From NCBI RefSeq assembly GCF_024622975.1, contig NZ_JANJZT010000002.1:202805-266804 (forward strand): 64,000 nucleotides of DNA, read 5' to 3'. The notes beneath the pieces were generated by a model. That model worked only from the letters and a program-made list of their open reading frames with translations. It ran no database searches and had not been told where the DNA came from. Source of the stretch: Blautia caecimuris (GTDB lineage: Bacteria; Bacillota; Clostridia; Lachnospirales; Lachnospiraceae). This document shows, one piece after another, positions 27,002 through 35,041 of the stretch; position 1 is the first letter of the stretch, and the number at the start of each line of letters is the position of its first letter. The translations under genes were made by a program, and so were the position numbers.

Positions 27002-27214
27002 TGTTCTTCCCTTCTACCACAATGTATTTATGGGTAATATCCCTTACAGCCGGTAAGGGATTATCCATCCTGTTTCTTAAGCTGCATAGTGATAAAGCAA
27101 CAGGTATTCCTGCTTCCTTTCCCGGACTTCTCATCCGCATAAAAAGCCGATAACCTGCTTCTCATTTGCAGCCCTTCCGTCCGTCAGTGACTGTCGGACA
27201 TTTTTTATAAACAC

Positions 27215-28579
27215 TTATTCTGCAAGCGCAGCCTTGATCATGATCGCGCACTCCACACGCTTTCTCTGAAGCTCGCATCCGATCTCATAGCTGCCCTTTA
27301 CATCCTTCTGGAAATGATATGCGTTGGCTGCACAGCCTCCGCTGCAGTAAAATCTGGCAAAACAGTCCTTGCAGTCATCCTTTGTATAAACATTACAGCC
27401 CTTAAACTCTTCACGGATCTGGGGTCTGGTAATTCCCTCATCAACATTACCCATCAGGAATTCTTCTTCACCCACAAACTGATGACAGGGATAAAAATCT
27501 CCCCACGGAGTCACTGCCAGGTACTCTGTTCCTGAACCGCATCCGGAAAGACGCTTATACACACAGGGACCGCCTGTAAGATCAATCATAAAATGGAAGA
27601 AATTAAAGCCTTTTCCTTCTTTTTCCCGTTTGATCATGTCTTTTGCAAGCGCATCGTATTCATCCAGAATCTGAGGAATATCTTCTTTGCGGATCGCATA
27701 CTCTTCTTCATCCGGAGCCACTACCGGTTCAACAGAGATCTGTTTAAATCCAAGATCCGCAAGATGAAGAACATCCTTTGAAAAATCAAGATTATGGTGA
27801 GTAAAAGTTCCTCTTACATAATAGTTGTCCTGATTTCTGGATTCCGCAAATTTCTGGAATTTCGGCATGATCAGATCATAGCTTCCGGCGCCCTTGCGGA
27901 ACGGTCTCATATAGTCGTGTACCTCTTTACGGCCGTCTACACTGAGAACAACATTGGACATTTCGCGATTGCAGAATTCCATTACCTCATCATCAAGAAG
28001 AACGCCGTTGGTTGTAAGTGTAAAGCGGAATTTCTTATTATGAAGCTTTTCCTGCTCTCTTCCATATTTCACCAGATCTTTTACCACCTGCCAGTTCATC
28101 AGCGGCTCGCCGCCAAAAAAATCCACCTCCAGGTTTCTTCTGGAGCCGGAATTGGCAATCAGAAAATCCAGGGCCTTTTTTCCAACCTCAAAGGACATCA
28201 GGGCTCTTCTTCCATGATATTCTCCCTCCTCCGCAAAACAGTAGCGGCAGGCAAGATTACAGTCATGGGCAATATGCAGACAAAGTGCTTTTACAACCGG
28301 ACGGCTGTTTTTTGAAAACTCATCAATTGCACTTTCATAAATATCTCTGGTAAAAAGCATTCCTTCTTCTTTCAGCTTTTCACATTCCGAAACAGAAGTT
28401 CTGATCTCCTCCGGGCTGAATCTGTCTTTCAGCCTTTCCACGATTTCTTCTGTTGACAGCTCGTTCTCCATGCATGGCAGGACCTCATAGGTTACAAGGT
28501 CTACCAGGTGAATACATCCACTGTTAATGTCAAGAACAATATTATATCCATTGCTCTGGTATCTGTGAATCAGACTCAT
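27215..28579 (-). CDS. scfB: SCIFF peptide thioether maturase, radical SAM/SPASM
   Basis: A 454-residue radical SAM enzyme. N-terminal residues ~1-90 form a peptide-recognition (RRE-like) region. The SAM cluster motif CNLACRYC has cysteines at ~107, 111 and 114. A SPASM domain at the C-terminus carries many cysteines (CGSGTEYLAV, YPCHQF, CKDCFARFYCSGGC, CELQRK). Family members install Cys-to-Thr thioether bridges in SCIFF peptides. The cognate precursor gene lies upstream at 29093-29233. ATG 28579 has AAGGA 10 bp upstream. secDF follows after 213 bp. Confidence 0.95.
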   Translation of the reverse strand: MSLIHRYQSNGYNIVLDINSGCIHLVDLVTYEVLPCMENELSTEEIVERLKDRFSPEEIRTSVSECEKLKEEGMLFTRDIYESAIDEFSKNSRPVVKALCLHIAHDCNLACRYCFAEEGEYHGRRALMSFEVGKKALDFLIANSGSRRNLEVDFFGGEPLMNWQVVKDLVKYGREQEKLHNKKFRFTLTTNGVLLDDEVMEFCNREMSNVVLSVDGRKEVHDYMRPFRKGAGSYDLIMPKFQKFAESRNQDNYYVRGTFTHHNLDFSKDVLHLADLGFKQISVEPVVAPDEEEYAIRKEDIPQILDEYDALAKDMIKREKEGKGFNFFHFMIDLTGGPCVYKRLSGCGSGTEYLAVTPWGDFYPCHQFVGEEEFLMGNVDEGITRPQIREEFKGCNVYTKDDCKDCFARFYCSGGCAANAYHFQKDVKGSYEIGCELQRKRVECAIMIKAALAE

Positions 28580-28620
28580 TTTTTTGAAATCCTTTCCTGT
28601 AAATTATACCTGAAAAATCC

Positions 28621-28641
28621 AGGACAGATTTCATCTGTCCT
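28621..28641 (-). promoter_or_regulatory. hairpin in the scfB leader
   Basis: Arms AGGACAGA and TCTGTCCT (8 bp, 5-nt loop) lie 42 bp before the scfB start. On the minus strand the stem is followed by GGATTTTT, terminator-like but with a short T run, and then by a TATAAT (28608-28603). It could be a second attenuation point or the flank of a weak scfB promoter. Confidence 0.4.
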
Positions 28642-28784
28642 GAACTCACTTCAGAAGTCAGGTGAACTTTTTCTGCAGGTTCCCTGTCCTCTTATATTCT
28701 CAGGGACTGTACACTCAGCCTCCCAGATCCGCTTTTTTATTTCAAGCATATCTGTCTGCTTTCTGTACACTTTTATCTGTTCAA

Positions 28785-28830
28785 CCATAAATGAGTAAAT
28801 ACTGAGTTTTGCACTCTTTTTCATTTACAG
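28785..28830 (-). repeat. possible degenerate end of the 142-bp inverted-repeat element
   Basis: CCATAAATGAGTAAATACTG and the following GAGTTTTGCA resemble, in inverted orientation, the right end of the element copies at 32985-33126. No second end at the expected distance was found, so this is a fragment at best. Confidence 0.3.
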
Positions 28831-29045
28831 TTTATAAAACACTTTTCTGCGAACAAAGCGGACGGAGCCGCTTGGAACGCCCTAAATCTCTCAATCCCTG
28901 AGAGACTTACTCTGCTTTTCTGGCCAGATGCAGACAGCCATGAACGCTTATATTCCTCGTGCATCCGGTTACATTCCCGCAGAATATTTTATTTACTAGG
29001 GAAATTAGTACAAAATACACTGCTTTCCCGGTAAATAAAAAGAAT

Positions 29046-29069
29046 AAGCAGCGGACTCACCCGCTGCTT
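29046..29069 (-). terminator. terminator after scfA
   Basis: Perfect 9-bp stem AAGCAGCGG/CCGCTGCTT with a 6-nt loop, followed on the minus strand by ATTCTTTTTATTT. It lies 24 bp past the scfA stop and before scfB, so it would make scfA mRNA more abundant than scfB mRNA. Confidence 0.8.
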
Positions 29070-29092
29070 AACTGACTTCCCTGAACTCCGCC

Positions 29093-29233
29093 TTATTTAT
29101 GCTCGCAGCTCTGATTTCCTACAGTACAGGAAGTTTTACATGCTGACTGGCAGGAAGTCTGGCACTCACCACATCCACCTTTTTTAACTGTGTTCTGCAG
29201 ATTTTTTGTATTTAATGTTTTGATATGCTCCAT
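29093..29233 (-). CDS. scfA: SCIFF ribosomal peptide precursor (six cysteines)
   Basis: A 46-residue peptide with leader MEHIKTLNTKNLQNTVKKGG and a core holding six cysteines at 21, 24, 28, 32, 36 and 43, the defining feature of SCIFF ('six cysteines in forty-five residues'). Cys32 and Thr37 occupy the positions joined by a thioether in a characterised clostridial SCIFF peptide. ATG 29233 is preceded by AGGAGGATATACA. Its maturase scfB is downstream and a TIGR04086 membrane protein is upstream, which is the conserved neighbourhood. The biological role of SCIFF is not established. Confidence 0.95.
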   Translation of the reverse strand: MEHIKTLNTKNLQNTVKKGGCGECQTSCQSACKTSCTVGNQSCEHK

Positions 29234-29271
29234 TGTATATCCTCCTTATGTATATATAATTGTCTGGGCAT

Positions 29272-29277
29272 AGTATA
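29272..29277 (-). promoter_or_regulatory. possible -10 box of scfA
   Basis: TATACT on the minus strand 39 bp before the start codon. The -35 region is only weakly conserved. Confidence 0.4.
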
Positions 29278-29313
29278 GCATAAAATTCTCTCAAATAAAA
29301 GTCTTTTTTTAGG

Positions 29314-29664
29314 TTATGCAAGCATGCCTCCAAGAGCCCCTCCGCCCAGGCACATACAAAAAGTAGTCAGCAAATGCTGAAAAGACATATCCCACTTTCC
29401 TTCTGCGGCAAAGGATACCAAAACAAGAAGTATAAAATATGCAAGACCTACTAAAATCCCCCAAAAATATTTATCCTTTCGCATGATTTTTCCTGCCATA
29501 AAGCCCCCTGCCAGACAGGAGATTACATACACTGCCACAATTCCCGCTGATACCGGCGCCAGTCCCAGATCAAACTGAAATACCAGGAATGCCAGAAGCA
29601 GAAGGCAGACGCCTGTCAGGCCATATGCAAGAAACAATGATCTTAAAACAGTTTTTGTTTTCAT
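29314..29664 (-). CDS. TIGR04086-family membrane protein
   Basis: 116 residues with four predicted TM segments (~9-29, 36-57, 65-87, 94-115) and a conserved glycine-rich middle (SCLAGGFMAGKIMRKDKYFWGILVGLAY). This small membrane family is regularly found just upstream of scfA in Clostridia. Function unknown. The ribosome site GGGGAGGG lies inside the 3' arm of the terminator of the preceding gene, an unusual arrangement that could limit translation from read-through mRNA. Confidence 0.85.
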   Translation of the reverse strand: MKTKTVLRSLFLAYGLTGVCLLLLAFLVFQFDLGLAPVSAGIVAVYVISCLAGGFMAGKIMRKDKYFWGILVGLAYFILLVLVSFAAEGKWDMSFQHLLTTFCMCLGGGALGGMLA

Positions 29665-29705
29665 AAAAAAGCCCTCCCCATAACATTATATGGGAGGGCT
29701 TTTTT
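29665..29705. terminator. terminator of surface-protein gene overlapping the next ribosome-binding site
   Basis: Perfect arms AAAAAAGCCCTCCC (29665-29678) and GGGAGGGCTTTTTT (29692-29705). On the minus strand it follows the surface-protein stop at 29724 and its last T residues abut the ATG (29664) of the TIGR04086 gene. The GGGGAGGG of the 3' arm is that gene's Shine-Dalgarno. Confidence 0.85.
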
Positions 29706-29723
29706 CTTATGCCTTACTATAAT

Positions 29724-31439
29724 TTATTTTTTCTTTCTGAAGTAAATAATCACGCCTACTACCACAATAGCTACCACACCCAGAATTATAAAAGGTGCGA
29801 TCATTGTGTTGTCTCCTGTATTCACCGCAGATTTGGAACTGCCATCATTTTCTTCAGCTTCTTTACTGCTGTCCTCTGATGTATTTGTCTGTTTATCAGA
29901 ATCCTTACTGTCATCCTGTGGCTTCTGTACACTGCTGCTGTCATCCTTTTCCGGAACTGCTGTTACTCCTGCAGAAGCGGTAGGTGTTACTGTTGCAACC
30001 GGTACTAAATCCCCGTATCCATCTTCCTGAATTTCTCCTCCTACAAGCGGTTTACTTCCTGCAATACCAAAGGGGCTGAAAGAATGGGTGCTGAATACCA
30101 TAGTACTTCCTTCCACACTGGGAACAATCGTTTCCATTGCCCCACTGTCCAGAAGATGCTCAATAGTGTATGTATAACCTGCTTTTACCGGAACTGTCAC
30201 ACTGATATACTCTCCGTCCGGAATTTCATATTCTGTATTGTTTCTCAGATCCCAAAGCTCAAATTCATAGGATTTAAACAGATTGGCCTCGTTTTCATTT
30301 GTAAACTGGTAATCCTCTCCGCTGGTTGCTCTGAACTGAACATACCATGGCAGATTGATTCCAGACACAGAAATCCCGTTGCTGGTATGATTTGCAGCAG
30401 CCAACTCTTCCTTTTCTTCTTCTGTAAGATTTTCTTCCAGATCTGACGGACGCTGGTCTTTCTGATCTTCCTGTTCAAAAATATTATCCTTATCTGCTTC
30501 CGGGGTTACAGTTGGTTCCGGTGTCACTGATACTTCCGGAGTCACAGTTGCCTCCGGAGTTACAGTTGGCTCCGGTTTTTCCCCTGCTTCCGGCATGTCC
30601 TCTTTATCTCCGGCATTATCCTGAGATTCTCCTTCTGCAGGATTGCTGTCTCCATCCTGCTGTGACTCCTCTTCTGTCTCACCGTTTCCATTGAAGTCAC
30701 TGGCATCTTCATCCTTAGAACCGGCATTCTGATCCTCCGATTCCTGGCTGTTATTCTCTTCTGCAGAATCGCTGTCTCCATCCTGCTGGCTGCCCTCTGT
30801 CTGGCTGTTTCCGCTAGATTCATTGTTGCCTTTGTCTGCAGAATCACCATTACTGTTCTGCTGAGAATCCTCCTCTGTTCCGTCATTTTCCTGTCCATCT
30901 GGATTGGACTCTCCAGCATCTTCGTCTGTGGATCCAGTGCTGTGATCTTCTGATTCCTGACTGTCATTCTCTCCCGTGCCGCTGTTTTCTTCTTCCCACT
31001 GGCTGTCATTCTGATCCTCGGAAGCTTCTCCATTATTCTCCTCAGACCATTCCTCTTCCTGGGATTCATTTTCTTCAATACCGCTCACTACTACTCTCAC
31101 ACTGCTGTAGATCACATCAGAGCTTCCGTCCCAGCCTGAGATTTTTGAAAGATCTGCTGCATTATAGGGACGAAAAACAACATCGTAAGACTGTACGCGT
31201 TCTGACGGCACACTTGACTCGTCTGCCCAGGATAAAGTACCATATTCACTGGATGGAAGAGAAATCTCAGAAAGGGGTACCGGCTGTTCCACAGTCACAT
31301 TATCCGGAATCAGGCTGCTGACCTGAATGTTTTCACTTCCGTAAACTGCTGCCGGCTGAATCTGCCCTGCCATTAAAGCTGCTGTTAACGCCGCTGCTGC
31401 CAAAAACTGTACATTTCTCTTACCGTTATTTTTTTTCAT
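29724..31439 (-). CDS. cell-surface protein with low-complexity region and sortase-type C-terminus
   Basis: 571 residues. Signal peptide ~1-34. Residues ~35-115 are a folded start (repeat-like ISLPSSEYGTLSW), ~120-330 are extremely Ser/Asn/Glu/Asp/Gln-rich repeats and a PEPTVTPEATVTPEVSVTPE segment, ~340-455 are a second folded part, and a Thr/Pro linker follows. The end is AVNTGDN, a hydrophobic stretch and RKKK. The NTGD motif plus TM plus positive tail is a variant LPXTG-type sorting signal. GAGGTG precedes ATG 31439. Function unknown, likely wall-anchored display or adhesion. Confidence 0.75.
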   Translation of the reverse strand: MKKNNGKRNVQFLAAAALTAALMAGQIQPAAVYGSENIQVSSLIPDNVTVEQPVPLSEISLPSSEYGTLSWADESSVPSERVQSYDVVFRPYNAADLSKISGWDGSSDVIYSSVRVVVSGIEENESQEEEWSEENNGEASEDQNDSQWEEENSGTGENDSQESEDHSTGSTDEDAGESNPDGQENDGTEEDSQQNSNGDSADKGNNESSGNSQTEGSQQDGDSDSAEENNSQESEDQNAGSKDEDASDFNGNGETEEESQQDGDSNPAEGESQDNAGDKEDMPEAGEKPEPTVTPEATVTPEVSVTPEPTVTPEADKDNIFEQEDQKDQRPSDLEENLTEEEKEELAAANHTSNGISVSGINLPWYVQFRATSGEDYQFTNENEANLFKSYEFELWDLRNNTEYEIPDGEYISVTVPVKAGYTYTIEHLLDSGAMETIVPSVEGSTMVFSTHSFSPFGIAGSKPLVGGEIQEDGYGDLVPVATVTPTASAGVTAVPEKDDSSSVQKPQDDSKDSDKQTNTSEDSSKEAEENDGSSKSAVNTGDNTMIAPFIILGVVAIVVVGVIIYFRKKK

Positions 31440-31829
31440 TATTACACCTCATCTATTATCAACATCAATATATAATCATTAGTTTTATCTATATAATAAT
31501 CAAAATCTGTTTGTAACAGATTTCCTGTTTTCATTCATTTTTAATATATCAGATTTTTATGTTTTTGTAAATATTTCGTAACAGAATATTTCACATTACG
31601 ACATAGGTATTATATCATAGTTCTGTTTTTTTCGACACCCCTAAAATATAATTTTTTCAGTGTTATAAAATGCGTTATAAAATGAGGCAAACTATAAACT
31701 TAAATTCCACACTGTATCCGCGACAGAATTTAGTCTTGCACAAATAGAATTTTTCTCTTGCACATACCTGATTCTGCTATATAAAGTACTTGACATAAAA
31801 TCAATTACTTTTTATTTGCAGGCTATAAA
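31440..31829 (-). other. AT-rich region upstream of the surface-protein gene
   Basis: About 390 bp of AT-rich DNA without a supported gene. TATATCATA-like sequences near 31611 could supply a promoter for the leftward surface-protein gene, but no convincing -35/-10 pair was found. Confidence 0.4.
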
Positions 31830-31971
31830 CTATAAATGAGCAAATTAATAAAAAAAGAGCACAAACTCATTACAAATCTTTCTTTGTAAGATGCACATAT
31901 AGAACTTAATATTTTTTATATCCGTATATTACTGATTTTATTGTGTAAAATTCGATATTTAGTCTTTATAA
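31830..31971 (+). repeat. 142-bp miniature inverted-repeat element, copy 1 (old)
   Basis: Begins CTATAAATGAGCAAAT and contains GTAAGATGCACATATA, CTTAATATT and GTGTAAAATTCGATATTT, all shared in order with the copy at 32985-33126. The right end (AGTCTTTATAAA) is degenerate and no target duplication is visible. No coding capacity. Confidence 0.75.
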
Positions 31972-32034
31972 ATTCTACATATAGTTTCCGACTGCTATGC
32001 AGAAAAAAACCTGATATAACTCAGTCCTTTTTCC

Positions 32035-32628
32035 CTACTCCATCATCAAAGAAAACTGGTTTATGATTCTTGTAGCCTCCCCTGTGACTGCCAGAATTCC
32101 TTCTTCTGTATTTTTCCAGTTTCTGCGATTGATTCCATCCACTTCAGAAGGACATACCAGAAATTCAGTTTCCGGGTATGCCTTCTGATAATACATCAGT
32201 GCCCTTCTGGCATGATAGGTTTTGCAGCATATAATAGCTTTTTTTACAGATATTTCGTTACTGTCTGTAACCATTCTGGAATATTTTGCATTTTCCCAGG
32301 TAAAAGTAGCACGATCTTCTTTTAAAATATCATTTTCCTTTACTCCGTTTTTTACAAGAACATCTTTCAGAAAGTCCCATTCTGTATGATAATCTTCATA
32401 GTATTTATCAGATTTTGCCTGAACCCCCACAAATTTTCCCAGTGTAACACTATATCTTCCACTTGGAAGAATGCAGGAAGCAATCCCTTCCTTATATAAT
32501 ATAGCTGCCTGCTCTGCCATCTGCGGATATCCATTTCCCGGAACAAAAATAATATCCACTTTCTCCGGTTTATTTTCCACAAAAATAAATGTTTCCAATT
32601 CCTGCAAAAATTTCTCATACTCTGTCAT
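32035..32628 (-). CDS. YdcF-like DUF218 protein
   Basis: 197 residues. The DUF218 layout is visible: IIFVPGNGYPQMAEQAA near the start, CILPSGRYSVTLGKF, EDRATFTWENAKYSRMV (the conserved E-x-A-x(T/S)-T-x-EN motif) and CCKTYHARRALMYYQKAYP. No signal peptide or TM segment, unlike ElyC/SanA-type members, so it is the soluble YdcF type, whose substrate is unknown. The gene is isolated between AT-rich repeat-filled gaps. Start ATG 32628 with GGAGAG upstream. Confidence 0.8.
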   Translation of the reverse strand: MTEYEKFLQELETFIFVENKPEKVDIIFVPGNGYPQMAEQAAILYKEGIASCILPSGRYSVTLGKFVGVQAKSDKYYEDYHTEWDFLKDVLVKNGVKENDILKEDRATFTWENAKYSRMVTDSNEISVKKAIICCKTYHARRALMYYQKAYPETEFLVCPSEVDGINRRNWKNTEEGILAVTGEATRIINQFSLMME

Positions 32629-32744
32629 TTGTACTCTCCTCCCACTCCAAGGTTTTTATCTATCAATTTACTTTCCGGAAATTCTGCAAAAACTCTTCCG
32701 TTTATCTTTATATAGTTTATCTTTCCTCTTCCTCACGTACTCTT

Positions 32745-32886
32745 CTGTAAATGTACATTTTCTAAAATCAAATAAGGGTCCATCTGTTTATCTCTGTATA
32801 ATTCCCATATAAACTCTGACACTTCCTTTATATCTGTACATTACAATTTTTTATGCAAAATTTCAGTGTTTACTCATTAAAAACTA
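32745..32886 (+). repeat. 142-bp miniature inverted-repeat element, copy 2 (degenerate)
   Basis: Starts CTGTAAATG and ends near TTTACTCATTAAAAACTA. The right half is recognisable: CCTTTATATCTGTACATTAC followed by TGCAAAATTTCAGTGTTT. The spacing of both ends equals that of the other copies. Confidence 0.55.
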
Positions 32887-32984
32887 TATTGTACAAAATT
32901 TATCATTTGTTCGTTTGTAATATTTATTTTGTCATGTTTATACTTTACGAACACACCAGGTATCTGACCGTAATTTACAAAAAA

Positions 32985-33126
32985 CTATGAATGAGCAAAT
33001 TTGAAAAAGTACACAAAATCATCACGAATTTGTCTTTATAAGATGCACATATAAAGCTTAATATTCCCTTTATGTCTGTGTGTTACGGATTCTATTGTGC
33101 AAAATTCGATATTTGCTCATTTATAG
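32985..33126 (+). mobile_element. 142-bp miniature inverted-repeat element, copy 3 (best preserved)
   Basis: Terminal inverted repeats CTATGAATGAGCAAAT and ATTTGCTCATTTATAG bound 142 bp without coding capacity. The first ~45 bp (AAATTTGAAAAAGTACACAA) and last ~30 bp match the ends of the IS4-family element at 55876-57203. Direct repeats CAAAAAA flank it (32978-32984 and 33127-33133), consistent with a 7-8 bp target duplication. It is a non-autonomous derivative of that IS. Confidence 0.85.
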
Positions 33127-33222
33127 CAAAAAACTGAAACTTCCTTGTCAAAGCTCATCTTATTCACAAGCATGCCGGAATAAATTACACCCCCTTGCTA
33201 TAAACAAAATGAACCTTAACAT

Positions 33223-33987
33223 TTATTTTGTTACAATTATAGTACTATATCCTGCATCGCGCAATCTCTGTTCCATATCCACTGCATTTCCTATCTGCTG
33301 AAAAGCACCCGTCTGCACTTTATAAAGACCGTTTTCCTCTAGGATAAAAGACGGATATCCCTGTTCCATCAGCTGATACAGCATTCTGTCTGCATTTTCC
33401 CGGTTTCTGAAAATCCCTGTCTGAACACGATAATAAAGAGGATCTTCTATCGTTTCTCCCGTCAGTGTACCAAGTATCGCTCCGGCTATGGCATCTGCCG
33501 TATCATCAAACTGCTGGTCAAAAAGCTCGTTATCTGAATCCGTATTCAAAAATCCTGCTTCGACCAGAAGTGCAGGCATTTTTGTCCTCCTTAATACTAC
33601 CAGACCGGGACGTTCCTTCACACCAATCTCCCGAAATCCAATCTCTCCCAAAGCTCCAAGTATATTTTCAGCCATCTTATATTTTATTCCACTGCGGTCA
33701 TATACCAGAACCTCCACGCCCTGATACTGGTTATCTCTGGGGCTGCTGTTCCTGTGAAAAGAAATAAAATAATCGGCCCCGGATTCATTTGCAAGTTTTG
33801 CTTTTTCAAACGGCGTCTGATATATATCCTCCGTTCTGGTATACACCACATCAATTCCGTTTCTTTCCAGAATTTCTCCTACAGCCATGGTGAGTCTGAG
33901 CGTGTCATCCTTCTCCTGTCTTCCCTGATAGACAGCTCCCGGATCACCTCCGCCGTGTCCTGCGTCAAGTACAATTTTATATGCCAA
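33223..33987 (-). CDS. N-acetylmuramoyl-L-alanine amidase with SPOR domain
   Basis: 254 residues. Amidase_3 zinc enzyme: DAGHGGGDPGA (His11), Glu25, FISFHRNSS (His78) and the catalytic LLVEAGFLN (Glu143). Residues ~180-254 are a SPOR-type repeat pair (YYRVQTGIFRNRENADRML and LYKVQTGAFQQIGNAVDM), which binds denuded glycan strands. There is no signal peptide and the start at DAGHGG is the family start, so it is either exported by another route or acts on material inside the cell, as in sporulation or lysis. Single-gene unit. Confidence 0.9.
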   Translation of the reverse strand: MAYKIVLDAGHGGGDPGAVYQGRQEKDDTLRLTMAVGEILERNGIDVVYTRTEDIYQTPFEKAKLANESGADYFISFHRNSSPRDNQYQGVEVLVYDRSGIKYKMAENILGALGEIGFREIGVKERPGLVVLRRTKMPALLVEAGFLNTDSDNELFDQQFDDTADAIAGAILGTLTGETIEDPLYYRVQTGIFRNRENADRMLYQLMEQGYPSFILEENGLYKVQTGAFQQIGNAVDMEQRLRDAGYSTIIVTK

Positions 33988-34090
33988 AGGTGTTTCCCCC
34001 TGATATTCCTTTTATAACAGTATATGCAGACTTTTCCTCTGCGTTATCTTTCTACCAGAACTATCGCATTTTCTCTGCCATTCTAAAGTA

Positions 34091-35041
34091 TCAGCGTTCT
34101 TCTGCTTCCTGTGCCTGATAAAGGCTGAACAAACCGGTATCTCTGTCATAAAAATAAATATTCAGTGTCAGAAAGTCCTCTTCCGGCGTGGTATCTCTTA
34201 CAGTATCCTCCAGAACCCTGCGAAGATCTTCCGGATCTGCAGTGGCTGCATTATGAATCATCACTTCATGTATACTTGTAAATACTACATAAAAATTCCC
34301 CTGAAAAAGATTTGCCAGTCGCTCCGCTACCCCCGGAAGAAAGACTGCAACTGCACCATTTGTCCTTTTTACTGTACTCAGGCAATTTCCTATGGCATCC
34401 TTTCTAATTGGATAATCTGCGAGTATATTCATAAAATTTTCCCCGTCATATCTTGGATCAAAAATCATTTTTTCCCAGCAGTAAATTCTTGGCGGAGAAA
34501 TCAAATACGTATTCAAAAGAGCTTCTTCAAATATCTTATCCTCGTCCCTGTTCCAGTGTTTTATCATATGCCGCTTAATTTTCATACTGGTCATATAATG
34601 TTCCATTTCTCCCATTTTCACATAGAGAACCATTGCAATATCTCCCAGGACTCTGCACACAGCGTCTTCCAGATCACTTTTATTCCTCTGTACATTTACA
34701 AGCCTGATAAAAAGTTCTTTTTTTATCTTTTCATAATCATTCAGAAGTTTAACATTTTTAGCAATGTCTGTTCTCGAAAAACTTTCCAGCCGTTTCATAA
34801 CATCACCGAGAAGCTCATCTATCTCTGCTCCCTGACAATATTCTTCATAAAGATCTGAAATATACAAAGCACAGATCTCCGCAATCTCTCCGGCTTCCCT
34901 CCGCTTTATAAACAATCGGTCCCCCGGTGTAACCGGATACTCTTCCTTTTTCTTATAATAAATTCTGTCTGCTCCAAATCCTGTTGCCTCCAGAAGCCTC
35001 TGGCGAAAGTCCTCTATGAAACATTCATAACCTTCCTGCAT
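34091..35041 (-). CDS. DUF5688-like hypothetical protein
   Basis: 316 residues, soluble, mixed alpha/beta, no signal peptide. Segments such as DIAKNVKLLNDYEKIKKELFIRLVN, MTSMKIKRHMIKHW, ILADYPIRKDAIGNCLSTV and NIYFYDRDTGLFSLYQA fit the DUF5688 family that is common in Lachnospiraceae and often found in several copies per genome. The function is unknown. It lies 104 bp upstream of the amidase gene and may be co-transcribed. Confidence 0.65.
   Translation of the reverse strand: MQEGYECFIEDFRQRLLEATGFGADRIYYKKKEEYPVTPGDRLFIKRREAGEIAEICALYISDLYEEYCQGAEIDELLGDVMKRLESFSRTDIAKNVKLLNDYEKIKKELFIRLVNVQRNKSDLEDAVCRVLGDIAMVLYVKMGEMEHYMTSMKIKRHMIKHWNRDEDKIFEEALLNTYLISPPRIYCWEKMIFDPRYDGENFMNILADYPIRKDAIGNCLSTVKRTNGAVAVFLPGVAERLANLFQGNFYVVFTSIHEVMIHNAATADPEDLRRVLEDTVRDTTPEEDFLTLNIYFYDRDTGLFSLYQAQEAEER

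Larger units (their letters stand above)
28580..29092 (-). other. scfA-scfB intergenic region (513 bp)
   Basis: No coding region was found in this gap. It contains the scfA terminator (29046-29069), a scfB leader hairpin (28621-28641), an inverted ACTCTCAGGG-like pair near 28897-28915 (CTCTCA/TGAGAG) and a possible degenerate end of the 142-bp repeat family at 28785-28830. Confidence 0.6.

Noticed and set aside
27171..27206. GTCCGTCAGTGACTGTCGGAC hairpin as terminator of scfB
   Set aside because: The stem is short and its T run lies on the + strand side, the wrong side for the leftward scfB transcript.
30500..31020. Direct repeats that look like a tandem or CRISPR-type array
   Set aside because: They are imperfect codon repeats encoding the Ser/Asn/Glu-rich part of the surface protein, with no spacer structure or cas genes.
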